A stretch of DNA of 64,000 nucleotides from Sarcomyxa edulis (lineage: Eukaryota > Basidiomycota > Agaricomycetes > Agaricales > Mycenaceae): positions 1,054,001 to 1,118,000 of the forward strand of contig QUOL01000002.1 in the NCBI GenBank assembly GCA_009761415.1. The letters run 5' to 3'. Positions 1 to 12,228 of the stretch are shown here, in pieces. The position numbers and the translations under genes are program-made. How positions within the stretch are numbered: the first letter of the stretch is position 1; the number at the start of each line of letters is the position of its first letter. Below the pieces are notes generated by a model. That model was given only the letters and a program-made list of their open reading frames with translations, was not told the DNA's origin and ran no database searches.

Positions 1-716
1 GTTTCTTCGTTAGCCTGCCCGCGGACCGTTTTTCGTTCTTTGACTTTCTTCAGAAGCCAGGCAGACGCACGCCGAGCGAACCAGGCTAATCCGTCGCGAT
101 TCTTCTGCCTAGGGTGGTAGAGCGATGCTCGAACTTTTCGATTCTTCCACGCGAAAGTTTGGGAATACCACATACCCATCGAGTTCATAGATAACTGCAC
201 CCGGCACAATGACGACCACAGGCACAGACAAAGTCTCAATGTCCGAGATAAATCGTTGCAGAGGTTCAAAGTGGTGCAACAGTATGTTGGTATCCAGTAC
301 AATAAAGGTTACTTGTTCAGAAAGGGGAGCCTAGAATAAGATCAATACACACGAAGAAGAAAGAAGTAGTATCGCAATCAGCCAGTCAGAACGGAATCAA
401 ATATAGTTGATACTGCCGATACTTACCTGCATTTCGACATCGTCGTTCGCGATCTGGTCGATTCTCTCGAGCGTTGCATGCAGATGAGCATCATGAGGGT
501 TGAAGTCTAACGAAGTGAAGGTCAATCAAGATGCCTTCATCCGGGTTTCAACGTTGAATGGACGTAAACGCACTAGAGGGGAACGCGTTTACTGCCAGTC
601 CATGAGGGGTATTACTGTAAACGCTGGGGTAGTTAGCGAACGCCATTAGTGCACTCACCGGTCAGGAGCGTTCAGAAGATCGTCGTCGTATGGGTCGAAG
701 GAAAGCGCGTCGGATT
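1..716 (-). CDS. SWT1: SWT1-like PIN-domain RNA endoribonuclease (partial)
   Basis: SWT1 is a nuclear endoribonuclease that cleaves faulty mRNPs near the pore. The reverse strand reads a PIN fold: LDTNILLHH (first catalytic Asp), then VVPGAVIYELDG, then, after an intron, QKNRDGLAWFARRAS and VKERKTVRGQANEE, a run I recognise from Swt1 proteins. Visible introns lie near 72-138 (donor GG/GTATGT) and 332-426. An upstream exon (about 481-509) reads FNPHDAHLHATLERIDQ; another (about 661-716) reads SDALSFDPYDDDLLNAPD. These two do not join in a consistent frame with the obvious splice sites, so the 5' end and start codon are unresolved. The C-terminal part lies beyond the left edge. It is co-oriented with PCF11 just upstream. 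Family assignment rests on the PIN motifs; another PIN nuclease is possible. Confidence 0.7.
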
Positions 717-890
717 CTGGAAAATCTTACAATGATGATCGCACAAAGAAAAGACCAGCAGAAGTAGATTTGGATTTATAGAGATAATAATGCTATTGTG
801 AAATACAAATGCGATGAAAATGATGATGTTGAGAATAAAGGTTAGAATGCGATCCATGAGTATCAAGTCTGCGCGTATACATGGTCTTGC

Positions 891-3453
891 TCAAGCCACT
901 GACAATGCCAACTTTTTGAACGGAGGTGTGCCATCGGCCTCACCAGTCAACGTAGTATCACGGTCGTCTACCTTACGTTTAGTCCCAACAGTGAGTTCTT
1001 GTGGTGGAGTCTGCGATTTGTCAGGAGTGGGTGTCAACGACTGCCTTAGTTCGGACTTTAGCGTTGATGAGGAAGGTGTACTTTTGGGCGGTGTCAAGCG
1101 AGAAGCCTCAGGAGTACCAGAGCGACTTCGAGGAGCCAGTTCAGTTCGTAAACGGGCAGCAAGACTGTTTGTCGACGCCACAGCCTCTGCATGACAAGTC
1201 GCATGATATACCTGGATGCCAGTCAGTAAGACGAAGATAGATCATCGCAGAGATAAAAAAAAGAACGTACCCGATCATCCTTCATCACTGCGTTCTTCCA
1301 CACCCAGTCTTCGTCATCCTCAAGGAATTCCGACTTGAAGCTCTCTTTGCAGATCGGACATGAAATGGGTTTCGCCTCATCACCAGGAGGCACTACCACA
1401 TATAGTGCTCGTAGCTCAGCATCACGCTTAGCGATCTCCGCAGCAGCAGCAGCTTTCGCATTCATAGGGCGAGATCCACCAGCACGGCCTTTGCCCTTAA
1501 CATCCACAGATATGTCATGTATCCAGTCCTGAACAATAAAGATACAACATGAGACGACGATCGAATGAAAACCGAACGCGATAGACGTACCTCCAATCCC
1601 GTGAACCAACTTCTACTATGCCCTCGTCCGATGTTCTGATTAGCCTTACGGTTCTGTCTAAAGTGCATGTCTAGGTGGTCCTCCATCTTTTTCTTGCCGA
1701 CTGAGGTATCAGCGAAGCGAATACCGCATTGCTTACATTGCGCAGCGAGCTGATCGTACAAAAATTTGACGACTTGAGGTTGTTTCCTAATCGACGCGTC
1801 AGAATGCAGTGAGTACAAAGGAAAGGCAGACGCACTTGGTGATATCAGCGCTTGTCAGTTTGATCTTGTGGGCCAGAATGGACTTGCGATACGCTCTGGA
1901 CGATTCTCGTTCGAGATCCATAGGCTCGGGCTTGAAGTCTTCTTCTTTCGATGTAGCGCCTGCACCTGTGGGGGTGCCATTTGCCGATACGACGCCGGCT
2001 TTCATCAGGGTAGACAACAGATTCGCGATGTTATTGGCGAGAGGAGCAGAGGGACCCGGCACAGGTGTGGAAGAAGAGGCGACAGGAGGTAGGGGACCCA
2101 ATTCTATCTTGACTCCTTCGTTTTTGATACCGTTCGAGGCCGGATAACTGTAGGACGAGGGTGGTGGATACGATGGTTGCATGGGATTGAGATAATGTGG
2201 TTGATGCGATGGCCAATGAGGAGCCGGCGCGGGTGGTAGTTGTGGGGGTGGTGGAGGCGGAGGGGCAGTTCGGACCAAGGATCTAAGTTGATTGAGAATT
2301 TGTAAAAGCTCTTCAGATGAGACGGCGCCCGATTCGACGACTTTTCGCAACTGTATAGAGGTATTGGAAACATATTGGGAAACACAAGCGATTGCGACGC
2401 ACCTGTTGCAAGACGTTGATGTGATTTTGGGATGTTGAGTCATAAGGATTAGCTTGAACGGCTCGTTCTTTCTGTCCGAGTGTAAATTCCAGTTCGCTCA
2501 AAACTTGGGCTTTGGTGATTTGTCCACCAGTATGGAATCCAGTACCAGACTGGACACAGGTCATAAGACAAGATAATTGGGGAAACAAGGCAATACGACG
2601 CACATTCTGATTCGAGCCATCTCCCCATACACCACGCTCGATAGCGACTTGAGCTGGAACACCGAAAAGCTCCCGTCCAGTCGGAGATCCGTTACGCCAG
2701 GTTAGCAACATCTCTTCCATCTTGCTGCGAGTGTTCTGGTCCACTTGATTGTAAGTCTCAAGGAAGAGGGGAATAACGAAACCGCTGAATTGTCGAGCAT
2801 AGGGATCGTAAACATTCTTCGATATAGCATCCAGTAGGTAAAAAGCCGGCAACTTCATCCAAGGCGGTACCTATCAAAGATCAAACGGAAACGGAAATAT
2901 TAGTCAGCATTCCGCAGAGCAGCAAGATCAGGAGGCGATGACAACAAAAGACGAGTTTTTTTCAAAGGTTCCTGCCACGGGGACAACGGACCCGGGTATC
3001 TTAAGAGTCTTTGCTCAATGCTAAAGAACTAAGACTAGATACATGATATACGAAGCAACATCGAAGAGAAATATAGCCAAAAGAATTCCCGTCCATAGAC
3101 TATGCCAACGGCGCAATCGAGACGGTGAAAGAAAAGACAGGTTGAGAGAGGGGGAAATGACTCACCCTTCGAATATGGGTTTCGAGACACTGGGCTACGA
3201 TTTCTGCGTATCGAGAAAACTCTTGAGCAAGCAGAGAAAGATTCTGTATGATGGGTCTAGAGTTGACACTGAGTTCTGAGAGACGATTGGAGTAGTCCCG
3301 ACGAAAAGTGACAGGATCAATGTGAAAAATAGGTTGGGGAGGGGGAAGGGCTGCAGGAGGCGGATACTGGTACCCGCCGTGTATGGGAGGCTGAGAAAAG
3401 TTGGCAGACGGATATGGCTGCGCATACTGCTGGCTTTGAGAGTAGAGCGACAT
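891..3453 (-). CDS. PCF11: mRNA 3'-end processing factor Pcf11
   Basis: Subunit of cleavage factor IA; binds the Ser2-phosphorylated CTD of RNA polymerase II and couples cleavage to termination. The start chosen is MSLYSQSQ at 3453. The N-terminal CID spans the first two or three exons (LSELSVNSRPIIQNLSLLAQ, then VPPWMKLPAFYLLDAISKNV, then FLETYNQVDQNTRSKMEEML). A proline-rich middle follows (PPPPPPPQLPPAPAP). Two C-terminal zinc-binding pieces flank the Clp1-interaction area: CKQCGIRF with DHLDMHF, and CPICKESF with a later HATCH. The first intron joins CGAAGG to GTACCG in phase 0 (HIRR/VPPWMK). The last exon ends LALSVA-stop. Domain order matches the family throughout. Confidence 0.9.
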
Positions 3454-4112
3454 AGTGCTCCGACTTATGCAGAAGAAAAGGGCCAAGGGGGATGATCACT
3501 GTACGATCTCACCGAGGGACTTTGTTGAAGTTGAGTAGTGATGCGCAGATATAGCAAAACTTTCAGTCAGTCACACCAAGCCTGCTACGGACAGCGATGA
3601 AGAAGGATGCACGATGATGGTGGTTGGAGATCAAGAGCTGCTGACCGCCCGCTTCCACCCTGGGACAATAAGCCACCTCACTTCAAACTCCGACACCTGC
3701 CACGATAAGAAAATTCTCAGTCTGCAGTAGGGCGGCTCATGAAAATTCGTGAAAAATACAAGAATATCTGTAGTAAATAACGCTTATAACGCCTTAATTC
3801 TATCATGTTCAGGACCTATGTTTCCTGACATACAGCGTATCTGCGATGAGTGCGAACGTGACAAGTGCGGTAACGATGTGACCCTGGTCACGCTCCTCGA
3901 ATTTCCGCAACAAGGTATTCCCAATCTGTTCATCTCCGCCTACCTCCCTATCTCCTCCTCAAGGTGTGTAACCGTTTTGCTGTCGTTCTGAATCGCTTCT
4001 CGGCACTCCAAGGAACACAACGATACCGATTGGAGTGGCCGAAACGAGGAAGAAACGCTGGATGGACTTGGAGAGATTCGGATGTACTAACCTATGATCC
4101 TGAACATTTCAG
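3454..4112. promoter_or_regulatory. Divergent PCF11/RPL9 intergenic region with leader intron
   Basis: No gene is seen. A good donor (AAG/GTGTGTAACC, intron from about 3964), a TACTAAC branch-point-like sequence near 4086 and the acceptor TTTCAG ending at 4112 suggest a roughly 150-nt 5'UTR intron whose acceptor directly abuts the RPL9 ATG. The rest should hold both promoters. A short open frame at 3749-3991 has no recognisable content. Confidence 0.5.
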
Positions 4113-4860
4113 ATGCGCGACGTCCTCAAGACCGAAGAACTCGTAGTCCCCGAGGGTGTCGAGGTTTCTATCAAGTCCCGACTCATCTCCGTCACTGGAC
4201 CCCGGGGAACCATCAAGAAGAATGTCCGACATGTTGATATGGATATCCGAGTCGTCAAATCCGCCAAGGCTATCACAGTCACTTTCGCAGTATGGCAAGG
4301 TGGACGCAAGCACGTCGCTTGCCTACGCACCATCAAGAGCATGGTTGCCAACATGATCACTGGAGTCACCAAGGTTCGTACTCAATTCTCTGAGTGCTTT
4401 GTGCGTGACTCAGTATCGGATCGCGCTACAGGGCTTCTCCTACAAAATGCGCGCTGTATATGCCCATTTCCCCATCAACTGCATTATCCAGAGCGACGGG
4501 TCAGCAGTAGAGATCCGTAACTTCTTGGGCGAAAAGGTGTGTTTCGGTTAGGTCTTACAACCCAAGATTTTCTTACATTTTTCATCCAGACTGTCCGACA
4601 CGTCAACATGCTGAGCGGTGTCTCCGTTGCGGAATCAACAGCACAAAAAGATGAGCTGATTCTACAGGGTAACGACATCGACATGGTATCGCAGTCCGGT
4701 GCGTGTTTCTGTCAATTATTTGCGCTTCAGTCGTCTAATATGACCTCCTTATCTAGCTGCCTCTATCCAGGGTATCTGTCGTGTGCGAAACAAGGATATC
4801 CGTAAATTCTTGGACGGAATCTACGTTTCGGAGAAGGGGACCATCGTCAAGGAAGAGTGA
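4113..4860 (+). CDS. RPL9: 60S ribosomal protein L9 (uL6)
   Basis: Structural protein of the large cytosolic ribosomal subunit. Four exons (4113-4373, 4432-4536, 4590-4698, 4757-4860) splice in frame to 192 residues, the usual family length. Diagnostic runs are [19 protein letters not shown] near the N terminus, [28 protein letters not shown] and a C-terminal [15 protein letters not shown]. The ATG follows directly on a splice acceptor, so the leader appears to carry an intron. Divergent from PCF11, convergent with STE14. The assignment is very secure. Confidence 0.95.
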
Positions 4861-5028
4861 TTGTGGTATTTCTTGGGTATGCTCATATAAAATCTTACAT
4901 GTCGCATGTGCTTTTCAATATGACACTATGACTGCACAATCCGCTGGTACGGCTCAGTCCTTGAAGGTCCTTGAAGCTCGAAGCATGTGGCAGCAACAAA
5001 TATTCTATTTTTCAGTCCGAGTGGTGTA

Positions 5029-6018
5029 TTACGGAATAAACGGAATCTTCGTTCCAACACGTTGTCTGTACGCAACATACTCGTCTCCAAAGAAAGTGAC
5101 GAGAGCTTTTTCTTCGGCTGTCGATGAGTCAGTATCGGTGCAGAGAACAGACAAAAAGCAACCGACCTCTAGTCCGGTAATAGAAGAACCTCCAGAGAAG
5201 AATCGCAAAAATTACAAAAGTGATAGGATTTTGCAACACCAGCTGTGTCCCCAAAGCCCAATAGAAGAATCCAGCATATGATGGATGACGGAACCAACTG
5301 ATTTAAGAGTAAGCTTATAGAAACGGAATGCAGCAGGCGATGGATGACCTACGCGTAAACCCCGTCTGTCACAAGTTGATGAGTCTGTCTCTTTCTGAAC
5401 GCGACAGAATGAGAGAAATTGGTTGATGCATGAATCATAGCGGTCGAACGGAGGGCTTGGCCTATGATCACCATGACTATACCTGCATTGAACGTGAACA
5501 AGGCTAATGGTATATAGAAGATAAAGGACATACCAATAGAGGAAATGTAGGCATGCGACTTCAGGGATGGTCCGAAGTATAGTGTGAGGAGGTATTCTGC
5601 GAGCGCCGTGCCATTAGCAATATGGTACATCGCGCCATTATCTAAGAGGAAAGCTGAGAGACGATGCCATCAGGTCTTTCGTTGACTAGGATCTTAGATG
5701 GATCCTCTTACAGTCGACACTACACTTTTCAAAGTTCCACCCCGCCGTCACTGCGAATTCTCCCCAGTGGAAGGCGGACCAGGCGGCGACGAAGAATCCA
5801 AGCTGGTACGTGGACCACCAGTATGATTGAAAACCGCCCACTAGGAACGTCAACGTTCCCAAGCAGAAAACGGCACCCAGAAGAAACGAAATGGTGGAAA
5901 CAGCCAATGGTGTGTTTGGGATGTTTCCATTAGGTCTGTTGACCGTCGGGACTGTTTCGAGAGGGTTCCTCGCGGGTAATCCACGATTATTATCGAGACT
6001 TGGAGTGATTTTCGACAT
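5029..6018 (-). CDS. STE14: Protein-S-isoprenylcysteine O-methyltransferase
   Basis: Methylates the carboxyl group of prenylated C-terminal cysteines on CaaX proteins (Ras, a-factor type pheromones) in the ER membrane. The first exon carries two hydrophobic spans (VSTISFLLGAVFCLGTLTFLV and the stretch around YQLGFFVAAWSAFHWGEF). Later exons add FIFYIPLALFTFNAGIVMVI. The catalytic C-terminal region has the RHPSYAGFFYWALG signature and ends FFGDEYVAYRQRV ... IPFIP, with a short intron between AGA-G and CCGAAG. Start is MSKITPSLD at 6018. The start lies 128 bp from the divergent mitochondrial EF-G2 gene. In basidiomycetes this enzyme matures lipopeptide mating pheromones, so a role in mating is expected from family knowledge, not from this sequence. 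Confidence 0.92.
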
Positions 6019-6146
6019 GGTTATGGTAGTAGATTGAGCAGCAGCATTTGTGTTGTGTGATCAGACAATAGCGGACTCGGAGACATGCGACGCGTCTCGG
6101 ACTTGGTCATAAAATCTGAATTTTCTGGCCTTGCACTCGAACGCCG

Positions 6147-8719
6147 ATGGTGTTCGCTCTACTGAGGCCCTTGCTCGTTCCTCCACTGAAACGCTGGCCG
6201 GCTTTTTTTGCATCAAGAGCATATGCGAGCGCTGTTATACCTCAAAATGACCCTTCCAAGATTCGGAACATTGCTTTGGTGGCCCATATCGGTAGGTTTC
6301 GAAGCTCTCTTCTAGTATATTGACTTTGACACTATGCTGTTACAGACTCTGGAAAGACTACATTGACGGAATCTATATTGCTAACATCTGATTATCTGTC
6401 TGCCTCTGGCACTGTCGACACGGGAAGTACGACAACCGATTTTCTTCCGGCGGAACGCGAACGCGGTATAACCATACAGTCTGCAAGCATACCCGTACAT
6501 TGGAAGAATTGGACCTTCAACTTGATAGACACTCCAGGCCATGCAGACTTTGGTATGGAAGTTGAAAGCGCTAGTAGAGTCGTTGACGGTGCCGTCGTTC
6601 TGGTAGACTCTGTTGAAGGTGTCGAGGCTCAGACAAAAGGTGTATGGCGACAGCTGGACAGGTAAGCACTACCTAGGTGAGACACATGGGCTGATATGGT
6701 CGGTGCATTGCTGACTTCTTTGTGTCTCTCACAGGTATGGAGTTCGCACAAGAATGATATTTCTCAACAAGCTTGATCGACCCGGAGCGTCATTCAAGTC
6801 ATCTCTTTTGTCGCTGTTGTCCAATAGGCTTCATCCTACGCCGATGGTCCTAACGCTTCCGATAGCGTCATTCGAATCCCTCGCTTATGAAACAGCCGAA
6901 CCAGGAATACAGGGTTTAGTCGATCTCGTCAATTGGGAAGTTTGGAAATGGGATGAAGAAGGAAATTCAACGAGGTATCCTCTGCCTCGGAAGATTGAGC
7001 AGCTCCGCGAATTACCATTCCTACCGGCTTCACATCCAGTAATCCCCTTACTCGTTTCTGCCCGCTCCGAGCTATTAGAAAACATTTCGATGAAATCCGA
7101 GCAATTCATGGAGTCCTTGATCGATCTACCGACTGGTCCCGATGCGTATCTCGGAGTCAAAGCAGCGGATATCATGCCTCACCTTCGTGACCTGACTATG
7201 CGAAACGAGATTCTACCTGTCGTATGTGGGTCTGCGATGAAGAATATCGGAACTGCTCTTGTCATGGACTTTGTCGGGGAACTATTTCCCAGTCCTCTGG
7301 ATGTACACAAGGACCTTCAGCACCGAAATGCACCGGTGCGAGCATTAGCTTGGAAGGTGGGCTGGGATAAGAGGAAAGGATGGATGACATTTGTGCGGGT
7401 GTATTCTGGTACGCAGAAGCTTTCTAGATGATCAGTCATAGACAATGGCACTCATGATTATCTGCACAGGCAACTTGAAGCGTCACAGCATGCTAATGAA
7501 TATTAACCAGAATGAAAAAGAAAGGGCCACAAAACTACTTCTTCTATATGCCTCTGACACACGAGAAGTCGAAGAGCTACCTTTTGGATCTGTGGGCGTT
7601 ATCCTAGGTCTCAAATATACTCGAACTGGAGACACTCTTATGGCTGTAGGAGCTCCCGAGTCTGTAAAGTCGTCCCTTCCTGCAATCATCCCGCCAGCTT
7701 CAGTCATTGCGGCGTCTGTTATACCTCAATCCCATTCCGACTTGATCCCTGTTCAGGAAGCATTGACGGCATTAGCTCGCACCGACCCTTCAGTTCGTGT
7801 CGATATGCAGGAAGGCCAACTTCTTATACACGGTCTCGGTGCCCTTCACCTCGAGATTCTGGAAGGTAGACTTAAAGACGAATGGGACGTTCAATTTGAA
7901 TTGGGTACACGCCGCGTCAGCTATCGTGAAGGATTGGGGCCTGGCAAGCCGAGCGAGGGATCCAATCTATGGCAAATTACTTCCGGAAACCAGCAAATGA
8001 GCATATCGCTTTCGCTTTCGCTCCGACCTTTGGAAGATGACGAGGAGGGCGATCCTATCTGGGATGGAAACACTGTTGTCGACAAAAATGGCAAGCCATT
8101 ACCTTCTCCAGACGTCGCCACGAAAAGCGCAGAGGCGTACATCGCTCGAGGTCTCTCCAGTACATTGTCAAACTCTGTACACAGTTCATTGGCCATCTCG
8201 CGAGTGCACATCACTGTGGAGGATTTTGACTACTCAGCAGCCACCGTGGCTCATCTCACTGCCGCAAGTGCTGTGATTTTGCGCAATCTGATCCGTGATG
8301 CTGGCATGGGTCCTATCATGGAACCTTATGTGACGGTTAAAGTCTCGGTGAACGAAGACAGTCTAGGGAAGGCTGTAAAAGACATAACAGAACACGGAGG
8401 AGAGGTCCTCGAACTCGATGCGGGCTCAACGATAGGTCCTGATGGATCTGAAGAAGTGGGAGGATTCACAGACGACTTTGTATACATTCCCCCCGCGATA
8501 CTTTCGCCCTCTGGTGGCGGTTCTAGTCATTCGAGCTCATCCCCCAAACTCAAGAGGACCGTATATGCCGTTGCGCCTTTGAGTAGAATGCTCGATTATA
8601 ACAATCGATTGCGCGCTCTGTCTGGGGGACACGGGTTATTCGAGATGGCGAACGCTGGATTCAGAAAGGTCTCGGACACGAGAAAATTAGAGATTCTAAG
8701 GGAACTTGGTCGTGCATGA
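6147..8719 (+). CDS. MEF2: Mitochondrial elongation factor G2 (ribosome recycling)
   Basis: Translational GTPase that, with the ribosome recycling factor, splits mitochondrial ribosomes. Exons 6147-6291, 6346-6661, 6735-7408 and 7470-8719 join in frame to 794 residues. The first 25 or so residues are basic and hydrophobic without acidic residues, fitting a mitochondrial presequence. GTPase motifs: AHIDSGKTT (G1), ERERGITI (G2), DTPGHADF (G3), NKLDRPGA (G4). Later come the EF-G domain II and C-terminal domains, with [15 protein letters not shown] and the terminal [15 protein letters not shown]. The sequence resembles EF-G2/GFM2 more than EF-G1; that choice rests on overall appearance. Confidence 0.9.
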
Positions 8720-8784
8720 GGAGTGCACTCGCGGGTTACGCATTATTTATGTATTGGTATATTGTAATTCTTTTGAAGCGAACA

Positions 8785-10660
8785 TCATAGCTCTCGTGTC
8801 TCGTCTGCATCTCCAAAAAACACCGCACCATCCATATCGTCGTCATCGTCATCGGCTGCCCCAGCACGGAAGTCCCCTGCAGCGTTTAGGACCTGGGTTA
8901 GTTCCATCATGCCTCCAAAATCATCGTCGTCCTCTTCATCTTCTTCCTCTGAAGCGTTGAACAAGGGAACAGGGGGTAGAACTCTCCTCCCCAAGAATGG
9001 AGCAGGAGTTTCGCTTCGGTCTCTGTCGTCGTCGTCCGGGAGGAACAACGGTGTTCGTCCCCTGAGAGCACTTGCATCCGCACTAGTAACGAAGTCAGCT
9101 GGAGCGATGCTCGGTGCCCTCGAAAGGCGTTCGGGTGGGAAGGCGGAAGGAGCTCGAGAAGCGCGCCGCATGGGGGGCCAAGGCTCTACGACTATGCATA
9201 GGCAATGGCCATATATCCTGAAACCTTGATACTTGAGTTGCAGCACTGGCTTGGGCTTGGGCTCCTCTTCTTCTACTTCCAAATCAATCTCGATTGCCGG
9301 AGGGTGAGCGATATTCGTAGTAGCATCAACATCGGTTATACCCGTGGACGGTATCAGAGAGATATCGGCGGTCTCATCTTTAACGACTGTAACATCGATG
9401 TCTGGGAGGTCTGCGTCCGTTGGAGTCTCTATATGCTCCATAGGTCGCTCAGAATCGCGTGCAGCAGTAACTAAATCTGGCTCTGCCATCTCTACATCGG
9501 GGTCGGATGTCTGAGGTGCGACGACGTAGCCTCCAGCGACCACCTTGACGTTTCTAGCAGATCGACGGCGAGGAGCTCCAAACAATTGCTCGCTTGTAAT
9601 TGGATCGTCGTCCTCTTCGCTGGTTGTCGTCATTTCGTCGTCGTCGTTCGTTCTTGCCTTGCCCTTGCCCTTTGTTTTGCGCTTTTTCCGTGGGCTTGGA
9701 CCTTTCTTGGTGCTTTCAGTAGTTGCGCGGCCTTTTCGTTTGCCCTTTTGCGCTCTGGAAGATGGTGCAGGGACTGGAGGAGGCCCCATTGGTTCTCGTG
9801 GTGGACGTGCGATGAAGGTTCTTGTCTGGAAGGGAACTTTCAATCATCCATTGTTGCTGAGTATATCGTGACAGACTCACTTTGATAAGGACCGAATGCG
9901 GTTCTGTTTTCCGAATAAAGTAGCAAAATTGATAGGTATCTAGAGCACGTCTAAATCAACATATTTGTGTTCTTGATAATCAATACCACTCACCACCTCG
10001 ATGTGCGTCCACAGTAAATTTCTTTGCGGAAGGTATGCCTCCAGATCCAAGATTTGCATTTGCCTCGGCTCTTAGTTTTGGTAAGATGCTGGATAATGCG
10101 GTTGTTAGTCCACACTTTGAGAGTGAATAACATGTCTGTACTGAGGTCTCAGGTCTGCTAATACGTGCTGCAGAATCCTGTCAGACATCCAATCCAGATG
10201 TCCATCGTCGAGGTAGACCTGCTGCAATTAGGTAGACCATAAGGGCAATGTTTGAGACGTGCTCTCACATGAATGGGCAAGACTATATTCTCGCTGATTC
10301 GCAAGTAATAAGGATTTCGATTAGAGAACGGCATGCTCAAATCTAGTATCTGAATATGATCAGGAGGAGTCGTGGAAAGACATCTATATTAGTCCTTGAC
10401 GCTCAAAAAATCGTGCTCACTTCAACTGTGAAGGCTACCACGTTTTCTGCGGCTGATAAATGATGTTCAAGTTTAATATCTGGTAGATGATCGATGGCAC
10501 TGGTAGGACTGGTGGCCGTAGGCTGGACTCAGAAATGGTACGGACGTTTAGTCCAAAGTAACGAGTCGGTCGCGGTCGAAGCTGCCAGGAAGTGTGACCG
10601 TAAAGTGCTGACGCCCACATGATGTGACTTCGACTCTGTTCGTAGGAAATTTGAAGAAAC
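8785..10660 (-). CDS. Unrecognised multi-exon protein with acidic tail
   Basis: No family recognised. The large last exon (up to about 9828) holds a disordered region: a KR-rich stretch (KGKRKGRATTESTKKG, KKRKTKGKGK), then Asp/Glu-rich runs, ending DMDGAVFFGDADETREL. Upstream exons splice in frame and look conserved: AENVVAFTVE / ILDLSMPFSNRNPYYLRISE / VYLDDGHLDWMSDRILQHVL / ADLRPHILPKLRAE / KKFTVDAHRGDTYQFCYFIR / KTEPHSVLIKTRTFIARPPR. Each junction has GT..AG borders and short introns. A further possible exon near 10560-10640 reads TVTLPGSFDRDRL. The start codon is unresolved: MYESLDDIHTDEDDP at about 10715 runs into a stop without a visible donor. The globular N-terminal part plus basic/acidic tail suggests a nuclear protein, which is inference. 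Confidence 0.6.
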
Positions 10661-10737
10661 AAGATCGTCAAGGATCGTCCTCGTCTGTATGTATATCATC
10701 TAGCGACTCGTACATGTCTAAGTGTCAATGAATCATA

Positions 10738-11818
10738 TCATGGTTTGAAAATATCGGGCCATACGACTCTGAGCTCCTCCAGATTAGTTATCACAGTGAT
10801 ATCGTTATCTTCAGCTCCATCCTCCCTTTCTGCGCCGATCTTCTTCACCTTTCCACCTTCTACAACCTCTAGACCGCGCTCACAAAAGTGAACGCAGCTT
10901 CCCCAACCTAGCTTCTTCGCCGCATCTATGTTACCCCTGTTGTCGTCCACAAAGAGGCATTTCGACGGGTCTGTAATGTTTGCGGCCTTGAGAGCCTTTG
11001 GAAGAGGAAAAATTGATTTGTTCGGACCTGGTCAATAGAGAATATAATGACGATACCTTGTGGTAATATTCTGGTTCTGGCTTGCACACAAAATCCTTCT
11101 CTTGGTAGTCACAAAAGACCAAACCATCTATGAGATCTTCGAGACCTAAGATGCGAAGCACTCGTTCGGCATGCTAATATGAACTATAAGCCGTAGGTTC
11201 GACGGACAGAATCTATCAACATACTGGACGATACGCGTTTGTTAAAGCCCAGACCCGAGCTACAGAGCATTATTACAATGGCCAAGGATTCCCATGATAT
11301 TGTTCTCACCTTTTGTCCGATCTATGTCTTCGAAAAGCTTCCGGAGAGCCGGGTTAGGTTTGATCATGTCCTCCAAGGGTAGGGAACCATCGCATTTGCG
11401 ATCAAAGTCCAGAGGATCTGTATGCGGTTTGTGAGTACTATATGTAGTCAAAAGCCAATAATACTATGTGTACCGATATCATGGTGTCGAGTCAATCCAC
11501 GTAAGGCCAAACCGTATTGAGTGTAATATTTCAGATGTAATTCGGAGGCCTCATCTTCATCGAGGCCTAGAGTCAAGAAGTAGGCTGGATGGCGAGAGAT
11601 TAGACAAAATGCATTCGATGCCGTTATCTACCATACCATGGATGCGCTTTCCCATTGCTTGAGCAATTCTGGTGCTCGCGGAATACAGTGTGTTATCGAT
11701 ATCGAACCATACAATGAGACGGTCATCTGGGGCTCTACATTAATCATTGACTGGAGGTCGACATGGAGATCGTTAGTATGATACAGTGCATACCTTGCTC
11801 TACAACGGCCGTGGACAT
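10738..11818 (-). CDS. SDT1: Pyrimidine 5'-nucleotidase-type HAD phosphatase
   Basis: HAD-superfamily phosphatase of the Sdt1/Phm8 group, which dephosphorylates UMP/CMP and related monophosphates. All four HAD motifs are visible: WFDIDNTLY (nucleophile and acid Asp), VWALTNAYR (motif II Thr), CKPEPEYYHKA (motif III Lys) and LFVDDNRGNI (motif IV acidic pair). The cap includes the TRHHDIDPLDFD stretch. The first exon is very short (MSTAVVEQ, start at 11818) and splices to APDDRLIVWF using the GTAGAG acceptor. The C terminus is EELRVVWPDIFKP. At least six exons. Substrate specificity cannot be read from sequence; SDT1 and PHM8 are not distinguished here. Confidence 0.85.
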
Positions 11819-12228
11819 CTTCAGAAAATTAGAATCAATCGACTATGGGCCGCCGCAACGAAGGACGTTCGTGGCCACTGGCCGACGTCACCGCCACGAG
11901 ACTTAGGCGCCGAAGCTACTTGTACATTCGTATTTTCGTTCAACTTCGTCGTAGTATCGTCAAAGGATTGTCGATTTGTACGCTTTAATAGACAAAACTT
12001 CGATCCATTCTCAAAGGGAGGAGGAGGAGAAGGTCTTTCGTTGGAAATTCGGCATCTGCCGAAGGAACTGTGTAGTAGTTACGCTTTTGGAATTCCCGAT
12101 TACCGACACGTTTCCTCCGAAAGTGTAGCTGCTCAAAATTATAACCGACATCGTAGTCGACGACCTCAAGAACAAGGCATGTTTCGATAGTTCACGGACG
12201 TGTGACATACCACTCAACTTTCATCTAG
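11819..12228. promoter_or_regulatory. Divergent HAD/RPL6 intergenic region
   Basis: No gene is seen. The RPL6 ATG is immediately preceded by TTTCATCTAG, a good splice acceptor, with CTCAACT upstream as possible branch point; a leader intron like that of RPL9 is likely. I could not fix its donor (GTGTAG sequences near 12070 and 12122 are candidates). Confidence 0.4.

Noticed and set aside
3749..3991. Short forward frame upstream of RPL9
   Set aside because: It lies in the predicted leader and contains the likely leader-intron donor; no family resemblance.
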